From Neisseriales bacterium (lineage in GTDB: Bacteria; Pseudomonadota; Gammaproteobacteria; Burkholderiales; Q3-R57-64), in contig CP064990.1 in the NCBI GenBank assembly GCA_016699915.1, forward strand, positions 62,001-126,000: a DNA stretch of 64,000 nt, written 5' to 3'. The notes under the pieces were generated by a model. The model saw nothing but the letters and a program-made list of their open reading frames with translations, made no database searches and had not been told where the DNA came from. The translations under genes were made by a program, and so were the position numbers. Positions 8,386 to 17,406 of the stretch are shown here, piece by piece. The stretch's first letter is position 1, and each line of letters begins with the position of its first letter.

Positions 8386-9642
8386 CTACCGGCGCATGGA
8401 ATCAAAAAATTCAGCATTATTTTTTGTTGCACGAATTTTGTCCAACAAAAACTCCATGGCCTCCAATTCGTCCATCGGATAGAGTAACTTTCGAAGCACC
8501 CATATACGTTGTAATAATTCAGGCTGAATTAATAATTCTTCTCGCCTAGTTCCAGAACGGTTGAGGTTAATAGCAGGAAATGAACGTTTTTCGGCCATAC
8601 GACGGTCAAGATGGATTTCCATATTACCCGTCCCTTTAAATTCTTCGTAAATCACATCATCCATACGACTGCCTGTTTCAACAAGTGCTGTAGCAATAAT
8701 CGTTAAGGATCCACCTTCTTCAATATTGCGTGCAGCACCAAAAAAACGTTTTGGGCGCTGTAACGCACTGGCATCTACACCACCCGTTAGCACCTTGCCA
8801 GAGGCTGGTGCGACAGTATTATAGGCTCTAGCCAGACGAGTAATAGAATCCAAAAGAATGACAACATCTTTTTTATGCTCAACCAAACGTTTTGCTTTTT
8901 CGATAACCATCTCGGCAACTTGCACGTGGCGTGTTGCTGGTTCATCAAAAGTGGAAGATACTACTTCCCCCTTAACAGAGCGAGTCATTTCGGTTACTTC
9001 TTCAGGACGCTCATCAATCAGTAGCACAATTAATACTGCCTCGGGATGATTTGCTGTGATAGCATGCGCAATATTTTGCAACATGACGGTTTTCCCCGTT
9101 TTGGGTGGCGCAACCAATAAACCACGCTGTCCTTTTCCAATCGGCGCAATTAAATCCACGACCCGGCTCGTTACATTCTCTTCGCTACGCACATCGCGCT
9201 CTAAGAAAAGCGGCTCTGTGGGAAATAACGGGGTAAGATTTTCAAACAAAATCTTATTTTTAGCTTTTTCTGGTAATTCACCATTAGCCTGATCAACTTT
9301 GACTAGCGCAAAATAACGCTCGCCATCTTTAGGCATACGAATTTCGCCTTCTATGGTATCGCCCGTGTGCAGATTAAAGCGCCTAATTTGCGATGGACTA
9401 ACATAGATATCATCGGGACCCGCAAGGTAGGAAATATCAGGACTACGTAAAAATCCAAACCCATCAGGCAATACTTCAAGGGTGCCATCACCATAAATAT
9501 TTTCTCCTTTTTTCGCTTTATTTTTCAGTAAAGCAAAAATAAGATCCTGCTTTCGCAGCCGGCTAGCACCCTCAAGTTCGTTTTCAACAGCCATATTGAC
9601 CAAATCGGTCACGGGCAAGCGCTTTAAGTCAGAAAGTTGCAT
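8386..9642 (-). CDS. rho: Transcription termination factor Rho
   Basis: Hexameric RNA helicase that ends transcription at Rho-dependent sites. The 418-residue product has the N-terminal helix bundle (LSDLKRLPVTDLVNMA), the RNA-binding cold-shock fold with GDGTLEVLPDGFGFLR, and a P-loop PPKTGKTVML near residue 180. Walker B (VVILLDSITRLARAYN) and the Q/R-loop region (KVLTGGVDASALQRPKRFFGAARN) follow; quoted parts are partial. A GAGG lies about 9 bases upstream of the ATG. It follows trxA by 113 bases, the normal trxA-rho order. Classical Rho terminators are long leaders, which fits the scarcity of hairpin terminators in this window. Confidence 0.98.
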   Translation of the reverse strand: MQLSDLKRLPVTDLVNMAVENELEGASRLRKQDLIFALLKNKAKKGENIYGDGTLEVLPDGFGFLRSPDISYLAGPDDIYVSPSQIRRFNLHTGDTIEGEIRMPKDGERYFALVKVDQANGELPEKAKNKILFENLTPLFPTEPLFLERDVRSEENVTSRVVDLIAPIGKGQRGLLVAPPKTGKTVMLQNIAHAITANHPEAVLIVLLIDERPEEVTEMTRSVKGEVVSSTFDEPATRHVQVAEMVIEKAKRLVEHKKDVVILLDSITRLARAYNTVAPASGKVLTGGVDASALQRPKRFFGAARNIEEGGSLTIIATALVETGSRMDDVIYEEFKGTGNMEIHLDRRMAEKRSFPAINLNRSGTRREELLIQPELLQRIWVLRKLLYPMDELEAMEFLLDKIRATKNNAEFFDSMRR

Positions 9643-9755
9643 AAATTAAAATAGAACCTCTAAAGGCAGATAATAAGAAGGACGAGCCGGAAAAGCTCTA
9701 GAAGGCTAACAGATCGTGCTATCTAATGGAAAATTGCTAAATAAAAATCACCTTT

Positions 9756-10082
9756 TCACAAATGTGAATCAATAAAGGAGACCAGTTGACTTTGTGCCAT
9801 AGCACCTAGTTTAGTATCAACTATTTCGCCTTTTTTAAATAAAATCATCGTGGGTACGCTACGTACAGCATACTTAGCTGTTGTTTTTTCGTTGTGGTCA
9901 ATGTCTATTTTAACAACTTTGAGACGACCTTGGTAAAGCGAAGCGATGTCTTCCAAAATGGGAGCTACCATTTTGCAAGGTCCGCACCATGTTGCCCAAA
10001 ACTCTAATAAAACAGGTAACGCAGACTGTACCACCTCTTGTTCAAAAGAACCGTCATCCACTGTTATAACAAGACTACTCAT
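9756..10082 (-). CDS. trxA: Thioredoxin 1
   Basis: Cytoplasmic disulfide reductase recycled by thioredoxin reductase; electron donor to ribonucleotide reductase, PAPS reductase and others. The 108-residue product has the WCGPC active site within FWATWCGPCKMV near residue 32, VKIDIDHNEKTTAKYAVRS, and the cis-proline SVPTMILF. A TTG start at 10091 would add three residues; the ATG at 10082 with upstream AAGGG is preferred. It lies upstream of rho in the same direction. Confidence 0.97.
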   Translation of the reverse strand: MSSLVITVDDGSFEQEVVQSALPVLLEFWATWCGPCKMVAPILEDIASLYQGRLKVVKIDIDHNEKTTAKYAVRSVPTMILFKKGEIVDTKLGAMAQSQLVSFIDSHL

Positions 10083-10304
10083 CGTACGCAAACCCTTTTA
10101 ACTAAATCCTAAACTGCCTAGAAACCCAAAAACCGCCAAAACACCCGCATACCACCGACTCCGGTAAGCAATGATCATTTAAATACCTTGGCGCATCCTA
10201 GCACAAAACTCAGCAAGAAATCTGCTGATCCTTAATTGTTGGCATAGTTCTTTCATCGCTCGGCTAGCCGACCAAAGCTATTGGTTAGATTAGGCAGTTT
10301 AACG

Positions 10305-10328
10305 ACCGCATCCCAAGACGGATGCGGT
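10305..10328. repeat. GC-rich 9-bp perfect hairpin in the trxA/exchanger spacer
   Basis: Arms ACCGCATCC (10305-10313) and GGATGCGGT (10320-10328) flank a 6-base loop CAAGAC. It stands out in the otherwise gene-free, AT-rich 422-base spacer between divergent trxA and the CaCA exchanger. A short T5 run follows on the plus strand only about 14 bases later, so it is not a clean intrinsic terminator. It could be a remnant terminator of a lost gene or a dispersed palindrome; I saw no second copy in this window. The rest of the spacer holds only the promoter described next. Confidence 0.5.
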
Positions 10329-10414
10329 ACATGGTAGAGTAACTTTTTCAGTTTGTAAAGTAACTTTTGCTATGAAAATATCATGAAACAGATTCTTGGT
10401 AAACCAATAAATAC

Positions 10415-10443
10415 TTCAAGCATAATAAGACATGCGGTATAAT
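10415..10443 (+). promoter_or_regulatory. Putative sigma-70 promoter of the CaCA exchanger gene
   Basis: A perfect TATAAT at 10438-10443 lies 17 bases after TTCAAG (10415-10420), a weak -35 match. Transcription would start near 10450, giving a leader of about 55 bases before the ATG at 10505. This is sequence pattern only. Confidence 0.45.
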
Positions 10444-10504
10444 AGAATCTAGAATTTTGATGCGGCCTTTTGCTGATAATCTATTCACCAAATAGGTAAG
10501 CACT

Positions 10505-11521
10505 ATGTTGCCATATGTAGAATTATTCATATTTTTGTTTGTCATTTTAGTCGCCGCACAAATTTTTACCAATGCATTAGAACACCTAGGGGAGTGGCTT
10601 AAAATCTCCGAAGGTGTTACAGGATCCCTTTTTGCAGCAGTAGGTACTGCGTTGCCCGAAGCAATCATCCCGATTTTGGCTATCGCCAGTGGTACTGGTT
10701 CTTCGCACATTAATCACGATATTAGTATCGGTGCTATTTTGGGTGCGCCATTGATGTTATCAACCATTACTTGCGGTTTGGTGGCGCTTTTTGCCATTAA
10801 AAAGCGTGGTCTTTCTGGACACTTACATCCAGAATCTTCAGGTCTTAAACGTGATTTAAATTTTTTCCTAGCCAGTTATGTTCTTGCCACCATAGCTATG
10901 TTCTTGCCAAAAACACTAGGTACGCTTAACTTACGCCATGTTTTATTGCTCACTTTAGTCGGTCTTTATTTTATTTATTCCTTGGTTACCCTCAGAGCCT
11001 CCAAAAACCTAGTGAAAACCGGACACGGCACCATTGCTGAGCATCCCATGTATCTTGCCTATCTTGGTCTACCAGTCAATATGTTGAGCATTGTTGTGCA
11101 ATTAATATTGGGGCTTATTTTGTTGATATGGGGAGCGGGTCGGTTCATCCACAGCATTGCCCATATTTCTTTACTAATGCATGTATCACCACTACTGTTA
11201 TCCTTATTTATCATACCAATTGCTACTGAATTACCAGAAAAAGTTAACTCTATTTTATGGATACAGCGCAATAAAGATACATTAGCTTTTGGTAATATCA
11301 CGGGTGCCATGGTATTCCAGGGGTCACTACTGCCTGCTGTGGGTATCGCACTGACGCCTTGGCAATACAATCAAGAGACACTACTAAGCATTGCCTTAAC
11401 GATTGCAGCAACGTTGTGGTTGCGCTGTCACGCCACAAGACATCACGTGATCAAAATTTGGCACTTATTGTGTAATGGGGCGCTTTATATCCTGTACCTA
11501 ATCCTAGCTTGGCTAGTTTGA
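10505..11521 (+). CDS. Sodium/calcium exchanger family (CaCA) membrane protein
   Basis: Integral inner-membrane cation antiporter of the CaCA superfamily. The 338-residue product is almost entirely hydrophobic, with about ten predicted membrane segments in two inverted halves. Each half has an alpha-repeat: first half VGTALPEAIIPILA followed by GAILGAPLMLST (about residues 38-82), second half PIATELPEKVNSILW followed by GNITGAMVFQGSLLP (about residues 235-275). The acidic residues in those repeats are the usual cation ligands. Ion specificity (Ca2+, Na+, H+, K+) cannot be read from the sequence. It overlaps the convergent serS by 9 bases. Confidence 0.85.
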   Translation: MLPYVELFIFLFVILVAAQIFTNALEHLGEWLKISEGVTGSLFAAVGTALPEAIIPILAIASGTGSSHINHDISIGAILGAPLMLSTITCGLVALFAIKKRGLSGHLHPESSGLKRDLNFFLASYVLATIAMFLPKTLGTLNLRHVLLLTLVGLYFIYSLVTLRASKNLVKTGHGTIAEHPMYLAYLGLPVNMLSIVVQLILGLILLIWGAGRFIHSIAHISLLMHVSPLLLSLFIIPIATELPEKVNSILWIQRNKDTLAFGNITGAMVFQGSLLPAVGIALTPWQYNQETLLSIALTIAATLWLRCHATRHHVIKIWHLLCNGALYILYLILAWLV

Positions 11522-12814
11522 CGCTGTCATGACAACTTGATCGATGCCGCCCATATAAGGTCTTAGTATTTGTGGGATCGTTACGCTGCCATCTTTGTTT
11601 TGGTAATTTTCAAGCAATGCCACCAACGTTCGCCCAACAGCCAAACCGGAACCATTTAATGTGTGCACCAACTGAATTTGACCCGTTTTATCCTTAAAAC
11701 GTGCCTGCATTCTGCGTGCTTGGAAGTCTTCACAATTTGAGCAACTTGAAATTTCGCGATAGGTATTCTGAGCAGGTAGCCACACTTCAATATCAAAAGT
11801 TTTTGCAGCACTAAAACCCATATCACCCGTACAGAGCAACATCACCCGATAAGGTAGTGCTAGAGCCCTTAAAATCACTTCGGCATGTGTCACCATTTCC
11901 TCAAGTACCTGATAAGAATCTTGTGGGCGCACAATCTGTACCATTTCCACCTTATCAAATTGATGTTGACGAATCATGCCGCGCACATCTTTACCGTAAG
12001 AACCTGCTTCAGAACGAAAACAAGGGGAATGTGCCGTTAAACGAAGCGGCAATTCCTCTGCCGTAAAAATATGTCCTCTTGCAAGATTGGTAAGGGTAAT
12101 TTCAGCCGTAGAAATTAAAAACTGTTCGACCACACCATTTTTGTCTTTTTTTTGCACCCTAAACATATCTTCTGCAAACTTAGGTAGTTGCCCTGTGCCA
12201 TATAATATGTCTTGGTTAACAATGTAGGGTGTATAATGCTCCGTATAGCCATGTTGCATAGTGTGTGTATCAAGCATAAATTGCACTAAAGCGCGATGTA
12301 ATTTGGCCATAGCGCCCCGCAATACAACGAAACGTGATCCGCTTAATTTCGTACCGCTATCAAGATCTAAACCCAATGGTTCACCAATGGCTACATGGTC
12401 TTTTACGGTAAAATCAAAGGAGCGCGGTTGACCAACCCTCCTAATTTCAAGATTACCTTGTTCGTCTTTGCCAACGGGCACCGAATCATGTGGAATATTT
12501 GGTAACATCGACAACCATTCATCTAACTGGCTTTGGATCTCCTCAAACTCTGCTTGTATTTTTTTAATACTCTCATTAATAGCAAGCCCTTCTTCGGCTA
12601 AAGCCATTGGGAGTTTCTCGCCATTTTTTTTAGTTTGCCCGATATGCTTGGCGTGTGCATTTCGTCTTGCCTGTAAAGCTTGCAGCGTAGATTGTAAGAC
12701 TTTGCGCTGTGCTTCCAGTTGGCTAAAAATCGACTGATCAAGCGTGATCCCACGCTTTTTCAACTGCTGCACAATCAGTGCAAGATCATTGCGAAAAAGC
12801 TGTATATTCAACAT
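11513..12814 (-). CDS. serS: Serine--tRNA ligase
   Basis: Class II aminoacyl-tRNA synthetase that charges tRNA-Ser (and tRNA-Sec where present). The 433-residue product has the N-terminal coiled-coil arm (about residues 28-105) that reads the long variable arm. The class II motifs follow: motif 2 in PCFRSEAGSYGKDVRGMIRQ (about residue 260) and motif 3 in NGSGLAVGRTLVALLENYQ (about residue 385). Length is normal. It is followed by nothing on its strand, since it converges with the exchanger gene and overlaps it by 9 bases. Upstream lies rarA, 40 bases away. One of its substrates, tRNA-Ser(GGA), is encoded at 16.5 kb. Confidence 0.98.
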   Translation of the reverse strand: MLNIQLFRNDLALIVQQLKKRGITLDQSIFSQLEAQRKVLQSTLQALQARRNAHAKHIGQTKKNGEKLPMALAEEGLAINESIKKIQAEFEEIQSQLDEWLSMLPNIPHDSVPVGKDEQGNLEIRRVGQPRSFDFTVKDHVAIGEPLGLDLDSGTKLSGSRFVVLRGAMAKLHRALVQFMLDTHTMQHGYTEHYTPYIVNQDILYGTGQLPKFAEDMFRVQKKDKNGVVEQFLISTAEITLTNLARGHIFTAEELPLRLTAHSPCFRSEAGSYGKDVRGMIRQHQFDKVEMVQIVRPQDSYQVLEEMVTHAEVILRALALPYRVMLLCTGDMGFSAAKTFDIEVWLPAQNTYREISSCSNCEDFQARRMQARFKDKTGQIQLVHTLNGSGLAVGRTLVALLENYQNKDGSVTIPQILRPYMGGIDQVVMTASN

Positions 12815-12854
12815 AACTTATCTACTTTAAAAAATTAAATATTGTCCATCATGC

Positions 12855-14159
12855 TTATTTTTTGTCATCCGCTGCCTGATTAAGGGATTGCAAAAAACGC
12901 ATTTTTTGTGCAATTTTCACTTCTAGCCCGCGTTCAGTTGGCTTATACCATTGCTGATTTGCCATACCATCTGGCCAATATTGCTCCCCGACCACATAAG
13001 CGTTGGGTTCATCATGTGCATAACAGTACTCAGCGCCATAGTGCATCTTTTTCATCAAGTCAGTTGTTGCATTACGAAGATGCAAGGGTACTGGCGGCGA
13101 GCCATTGTGCTTAACAAATGCTCTAGCTTCATTATACGCGATATAGCTTGCATTACTCTTAGCAGCAATTGACAAATAAATTACTGCTTCTGCTAGTGCT
13201 AATTCACCCTCTGGACTCCCCAAACGCTCATAGGTATGAGCAGCATTTAAGGCAATATCAGTGGCACGTGGATCAGCCAATCCAATATCTTCCCAAGCCA
13301 TGCGTATAATGCGGCGTGCCAAATAATGTGGATCAGCGCCCCCATCTAGCATGCGACAAAACCAATATAAAGCTGCATCAGGATGAGAGCCACGCACAGA
13401 TTTATGCAATGCTGAAATTTGCTCATAAAAAACATCGCCTTGTTTATCAAATAAATGCACTGTGTCACTCATCACCTCCTTAAATAGCCCTTCATGAACT
13501 ATTTTAAGGTTACGGCTTAAAGCAATTTTCAACAACTGTTCAATGGCATTTAAAAAACGCCTTGCATCCCCATCGGCATGGCGTGTAATCACCTCTATTA
13601 CTGCATCCTCAAATTTTATTTCTTTAAACAGCGGATCACATTCAATGCGTTGAAATAAATGCCTCAGTGCTTCAGGCATCAAACTGGCTAACTGGTAAAC
13701 CTGTACCCGAGAAAGTAAAGCATTATTGACCTCGAAAGAAGGGTTCTCTGTCGTTGCGCCAATAAAAGTTAATAATCCAGTTTCAACATAGGGCAAAAAA
13801 GCATCTTGTTGACTTTTATTAAAACGATGCACTTCATCAACAAATAAAATCGTGCGCTGGGATGATTGCTCAATCAGGGTTTTTGCATGCAAAATGACAT
13901 CCCGAATTTCTTTAACACCTGACAGGACAGCAGAAATGCTGACGAACTTAGCGTGGAAACTGTTGGCCAAAATACGCGCAAGCGTTGTTTTGCCAACACC
14001 AGGTGGCCCCCATAAAATCATTGAATGCATCGCATCAGACTCAACAGCAAGCCTAAGCGGTCGATTGAGTCCAACTAAATGATCCTGACCGACCACTTCT
14101 TCCAAGGTCGTGGGACGCAATAAATCAGCGAGTGGTTTATCTAGCATCACGCATTGCAT
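12855..14159 (-). CDS. rarA: Replication-associated recombination protein RarA (MgsA) AAA+ ATPase
   Basis: Clamp-loader-like AAA+ ATPase that acts at stalled replication forks. The 434-residue product shows LADLLRPTTLEEVVGQDHL at the N-terminus, Walker A GPPGVGKTTLA (about residue 51), Walker B FVDEVHRFNKSQQDAFLP, sensor 1 GATTENPSFEVN, and the C-terminal MgsA segment with KSVRGSHPDAALYW and GADPHYLARRI. The ATG at 14159 is three bases after the lolA stop; a second ATG at 14147 gives a product four residues shorter. The lolA-rarA-serS order is standard for Burkholderiales. Confidence 0.96.
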   Translation of the reverse strand: MQCVMLDKPLADLLRPTTLEEVVGQDHLVGLNRPLRLAVESDAMHSMILWGPPGVGKTTLARILANSFHAKFVSISAVLSGVKEIRDVILHAKTLIEQSSQRTILFVDEVHRFNKSQQDAFLPYVETGLLTFIGATTENPSFEVNNALLSRVQVYQLASLMPEALRHLFQRIECDPLFKEIKFEDAVIEVITRHADGDARRFLNAIEQLLKIALSRNLKIVHEGLFKEVMSDTVHLFDKQGDVFYEQISALHKSVRGSHPDAALYWFCRMLDGGADPHYLARRIIRMAWEDIGLADPRATDIALNAAHTYERLGSPEGELALAEAVIYLSIAAKSNASYIAYNEARAFVKHNGSPPVPLHLRNATTDLMKKMHYGAEYCYAHDEPNAYVVGEQYWPDGMANQQWYKPTERGLEVKIAQKMRFLQSLNQAADDKK

Positions 14160-14162
14160 ACT

Positions 14163-14771
14163 CTATGGAGTGGGTAAAATATTGACCTCTTTAGGATAGG
14201 TTGGTATAAAGCGCTCTTCGCTCATTGCAATATTTTTGCTAACTTGCGTAAACTGCAATACCATGCGTTGATTAAATCGATCAATTAATTCCATCTCAAC
14301 TAACGTGTTATCACGAAATCCCATTCTCACCGAACTGAAAATATGATTCATCCGTTTAGAGGTTGCGCGAATCCATTCTAAATTGTTGGTCGGTGCATCA
14401 TTAGCTAATTGATAACCCCGTCCAAGGTAATTGCTGCCGGACAAGAGCATTTCGTAAGCAGGACTCATTACCCAACTCATGGACTTTTTGGTTACCTGCG
14501 CAAGCGCTACATCGTAAATCCATAACGTTTTATAGCAACCAATGATAATTTGTTTGTAAGGCGTTTCATAAGTCCAGCGAAATTTTCCAGGGCGGGATAC
14601 TTCAAGTGTACCTTGCGCTATTTCAGTTTTTCCATTTTTAACAACCGTTTGCACAAAATTTGCCCGCATGGTTTTGCTGCTGGCAATAAAGCGCTTAAAT
14701 TGCTGCATTCCATCAGCTTGGACAATACTAATTAACAACCATAATGCGTTGGCCAAGATAATTTTTTTCAC
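14163..14771 (-). CDS. lolA: Outer-membrane lipoprotein carrier protein LolA
   Basis: Periplasmic chaperone that ferries lipoproteins from LolCDE to LolB. The 202-residue product has a signal peptide (MKKIILANALWLLISIVQADG) and the LolA fold: MRANFVQTV, GTLEVSRPGKFRWTYETPY with the conserved RPGKFRW, and VEMELIDRFNQRMVLQF. The start is a GTG at 14771 with GGGCGA upstream. It lies 17 bases after nadE and just before rarA. Some substrates are visible in this window, such as the BON lipoprotein and CpoB. Confidence 0.95.
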   Translation of the reverse strand: MKKIILANALWLLISIVQADGMQQFKRFIASSKTMRANFVQTVVKNGKTEIAQGTLEVSRPGKFRWTYETPYKQIIIGCYKTLWIYDVALAQVTKKSMSWVMSPAYEMLLSGSNYLGRGYQLANDAPTNNLEWIRATSKRMNHIFSSVRMGFRDNTLVEMELIDRFNQRMVLQFTQVSKNIAMSEERFIPTYPKEVNILPTP

Positions 14772-14788
14772 TATTCGCCCTTTAAAAA

Positions 14789-16378
14789 CTATGATGAAAC
14801 GAAATGATGGGTCATAGGATAATGCCAGTTACTACCGAAACTACAGCGAGTAATACAAGGACCTATCGGTCCTTGTTGACGCTTATATTCACTATGTACC
14901 AATAAATCAATCACTCGATGTACATCGGCTGACTTGTAACCTTTTGCAATGATTGCCGCAACAGCGGTATGATTTTCCACATATTCGGTGATGATAGCAT
15001 CAAGCACGTCATAAGGAGGCAGATGATCCTGATCCGTTTGGTTAGGTCTTAATTCTGCAGATGGTGGGCGTTGAATGATCTCGAGTGGAATGATTGCTTT
15101 ACTCGCATTACGCCATTTGGCTAATTCATATACCAGCGACTTAGATACATCTTTTAACACAGCAAACCCGCCAACCATATCGCCATACAATGTGCAGTAA
15201 CCTGTTGCCAACTCTGATTTATTACCTGTGGCCAACACTAGGCAGTGCTTTTTATTAGAAATGGCCATTAGCAACATGCCGCGTATTCTAGCTTGAATAT
15301 TCTCTTCTGTCACATCCTCTGGCTGATTGGCAAATAGTACTTTAAGGGATGCTGCAATTTGTTGGTAAATCGGCCAAATATCAATCGTATGATGTGTTAC
15401 TTTTAAGTCATCGACCATTTTTTTTGCGCTGTTAATACTCATCGCTGATGTATAGCAAGAAGGCATCATGATGGTATTGACTTTATCTGAACCCAATGAA
15501 TCGGTTGCAATAGCCAATGTCAATGCCGAATCAATCCCGCCCGATAAACCAAGTAGTACACTAGGAAAATGATTTTTATACACATAATCTTGTACACTCA
15601 ACACCAAAGCTTGATAAATATGGGCTAAGCGATTGGGGATCGGTAAAACCTGCTGCGGAACAAAACAATTATTTTGAATATCTAAAACCAGTAGTGATTC
15701 CTCGTAAAATGGGGCGCGAGCCACACATGCTCCATCACGATTAACCGCAAAAGACCCGCCGTCAAATACCCACTCATCTTGTCCACCGACTAAATTTGAG
15801 CACAGTATTGGTGTTTGAAAATGTTTTGCGCAACGCGCTATGGATTCACTATGCTTGGCATATTGTCCAACACAAAATGGGATGGCCTGTAAAGCAACTA
15901 GGCAGTCAACACCATCCATTATCTGTTTGGCATGCTCTTCAGAAAAAATATCTTGATTGATGGCAATACCTATTTTGCAACCTACATGTTCCCAAACCAC
16001 TTTTTGGCTGCCTGACGTAAAATAAGCCAAAGCACGTGGATATTCAGACAAAAGCATTTGATGATATTGCGCAATAATCCGTCCGTCTTGAATGATCGTT
16101 GCTGCATTGAAGAGCTGATTGTTGATTTGAGTAGGGTAACCAACTAGTAATGTGATACCACGCATTTGTAACAATATTTTTATTTGTCGTTGCATCGCCT
16201 CAAAAAAATCATTGCGTAGTAGCAAATCTTTTGGATGGTAACCGCTCAAAGCAAAAGCAGGTGTAATTAGAAGCGAAACTTGTTGTTTTTTTGCTTCCTG
16301 CGCAAAACGTAAGATAGCTTGCGTATTACCCTCCAGGTCTCCTATTCGAGGATTAAATTGAAGAAGCGCAATTTTCAT
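14789..16378 (-). CDS. nadE: NAD+ synthase with a catalytically degenerate glutaminase domain
   Basis: Last step of NAD synthesis: amidation of deamido-NAD. The 529-residue product has the two-domain glutamine-dependent layout: an N-terminal nitrilase-fold amidase (about 1-260) and a C-terminal synthetase with the PP-loop LGLSGGIDSALTLAIATDS near residue 288. The synthetase motifs look intact (KSELATGYCTLYGDMVGG, PPSAELRPNQTDQD). In the amidase domain, all three catalytic positions are changed: the usual PEL glutamate is Ala41 (PAFALSGY), the Y-x-K lysine is Gln107 (YHQ), and the ICED cysteine is Asn141 (INQD). The amidase is therefore predicted dead and the enzyme ammonia-dependent, unless another amidotransferase helps. 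It sits upstream of lolA on the same strand. Confidence 0.95.
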   Translation of the reverse strand: MKIALLQFNPRIGDLEGNTQAILRFAQEAKKQQVSLLITPAFALSGYHPKDLLLRNDFFEAMQRQIKILLQMRGITLLVGYPTQINNQLFNAATIIQDGRIIAQYHQMLLSEYPRALAYFTSGSQKVVWEHVGCKIGIAINQDIFSEEHAKQIMDGVDCLVALQAIPFCVGQYAKHSESIARCAKHFQTPILCSNLVGGQDEWVFDGGSFAVNRDGACVARAPFYEESLLVLDIQNNCFVPQQVLPIPNRLAHIYQALVLSVQDYVYKNHFPSVLLGLSGGIDSALTLAIATDSLGSDKVNTIMMPSCYTSAMSINSAKKMVDDLKVTHHTIDIWPIYQQIAASLKVLFANQPEDVTEENIQARIRGMLLMAISNKKHCLVLATGNKSELATGYCTLYGDMVGGFAVLKDVSKSLVYELAKWRNASKAIIPLEIIQRPPSAELRPNQTDQDHLPPYDVLDAIITEYVENHTAVAAIIAKGYKSADVHRVIDLLVHSEYKRQQGPIGPCITRCSFGSNWHYPMTHHFVSS

Positions 16379-16460
16379 CCTGCTAGCTCCATTTTTATGG
16401 GATTTAAAGTAACAGTATAACGCTAACTTGCAACCTGTACTGACTCAATGGACATGTGTC

Positions 16461-16489
16461 TTGTCAGTATGGATGATGGTCTATATACT
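16461..16489 (+). promoter_or_regulatory. Sigma-70 promoter of tRNA-Ser
   Basis: TTGTCA (16461-16466) and TATACT (16484-16489) are separated by 17 bases; each matches the consensus at five of six positions. Initiation near 16496 would give a short leader before the tRNA at 16522. It is one of the best promoter matches in the window. Confidence 0.65.
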
Positions 16490-16521
16490 TACCAGCCTAG
16501 CTCTATTGTAATGCCCGCTTC

Positions 16522-16612
16522 GGAGAGATGGATGAGTGGCTTAAGTCGCACGCCTGGAAAGCGTGTTCAGGGTTACACCCTGACGGGGGTTCGAATCCCC
16601 CTCTCTCCGCCA
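16522..16612 (+). tRNA. tRNA-Ser (anticodon GGA)
   Basis: A 91-base class II tRNA with encoded CCA. The acceptor arms GGAGAGA (16522-16528) and TCTCTCC (16602-16608) pair perfectly; discriminator G and CCA (16610-16612) follow. The anticodon stem CACGC/GCGTG encloses the loop CTGGAAA, giving anticodon GGA at 16556-16558 (reads UCC and UCU). A long variable arm (CAGGGTTACACCCTG) and a T arm GGGGGTTCGAATCCCCC are visible. An AT-rich accessory strip starts directly after it, as often seen beside tRNA integration sites, but no duplicated 3' tRNA end was found. Confidence 0.97.
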
Positions 16613-16905
16613 TTGACTAAAAATGAATTACTCTATTTCTCAAGTGGTATATCCTCAAAATCTCACCACTGGCTAGTTTTTTAGCCATTTGTAACTGACT
16701 TTACCTCTATAAAAACACTTTTTTCATAACTCTTTTCTAAAAAAATACACTTTGCTTTTTCAAGTAAGGTATTTTTAGTCATGCGGAATCAATGCGTTGA
16801 TAATTGACCAGTTCGCAGCAGTCTATGGATAGCATTGTTATGTATCTTTTGAGTAGTCAAGGATTACTTGACTACTGTTTGCGTTAGTTTATTGGTAATG
16901 TTATT
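16613..16905. other. AT-rich spacer after tRNA-Ser, no gene seen
   Basis: This stretch and the 250 bases at 17155-17406 hold no ORF that looks like a protein, no terminator hairpin followed by T residues, and no copy of the tRNA-Ser 3' end. Composition drops to roughly one third GC. It marks the left border of the accessory strip. Confidence 0.5.
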
Positions 16906-17154
16906 TTAATTGTAAATATCAGCAATCCAATCATTGAGATCGCGACTTGTATCTTGGTAGATTGTTAGAATTGGTTGATATTCATACAAAGTTTTGTTGT
17001 AAGAAATCAGTTCATCTTTAAATACAAAGAAATGTTTTAGTAATTTGCTCAGCAAAATTTCCTGTGTTCTCATCCAATTCCAATCATCATGACAAAATAA
17101 TTTTTTGATATCTTCTTGATTTAGCGCTAGTCTGCACAAAGCGAATTTCATCAA
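16906..17154 (-). CDS. Hypothetical small protein (82 residues), doubtful
   Basis: Not recognised. The product is balanced in composition for a real protein (MMKFALCRLALNQEDIKK at the start, LNDWIADIYN at the end), soluble, without signal peptide or membrane segment, and rich in aromatic and acidic residues. No clear Shine-Dalgarno precedes either ATG. It lies alone in the AT-rich strip on the strand opposite to the oxygenase gene. It may be a small gene, a remnant of a longer one, or chance. Confidence 0.3.
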   Translation of the reverse strand: MMKFALCRLALNQEDIKKLFCHDDWNWMRTQEILLSKLLKHFFVFKDELISYNKTLYEYQPILTIYQDTSRDLNDWIADIYN

Positions 17155-17354
17155 AAGAAGCTACTTAAAATAATGTAACAATTGATTCCCAGTTTGCTTT
17201 CTAGGAATAACATATCTATATCTGATTCAAGCATTCGAACGGTTTTATTTTAGGTAGATAAAAATCTTTACGGAGTTTTGTTGGGTTGAAAAGATTCAAA
17301 TAAAAGCCTTTTCGCAATTATAGTTATCTAGGGTAAGAGAAGGAACTACAATAA

Positions 17355-17373
17355 CAGTGATTTATACTATCAC
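17355..17373. promoter_or_regulatory. Dyad with embedded -10 box upstream of the oxygenase gene
   Basis: The sequence AGTGATTTATACTATCACT is a 6-bp inverted repeat (AGTGAT/ATCACT) around a TATACT hexamer at 17362-17367. No good -35 is seen 17 bases upstream. A -10 box inside a dyad is a plausible repressor or activator site for the operon starting at 17407, about 34 bases downstream. Pattern only. Confidence 0.35.
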
Positions 17374-17406
17374 TTTAGATTTAATTTTGTTTTTTGCGAG
17401 GAAATT

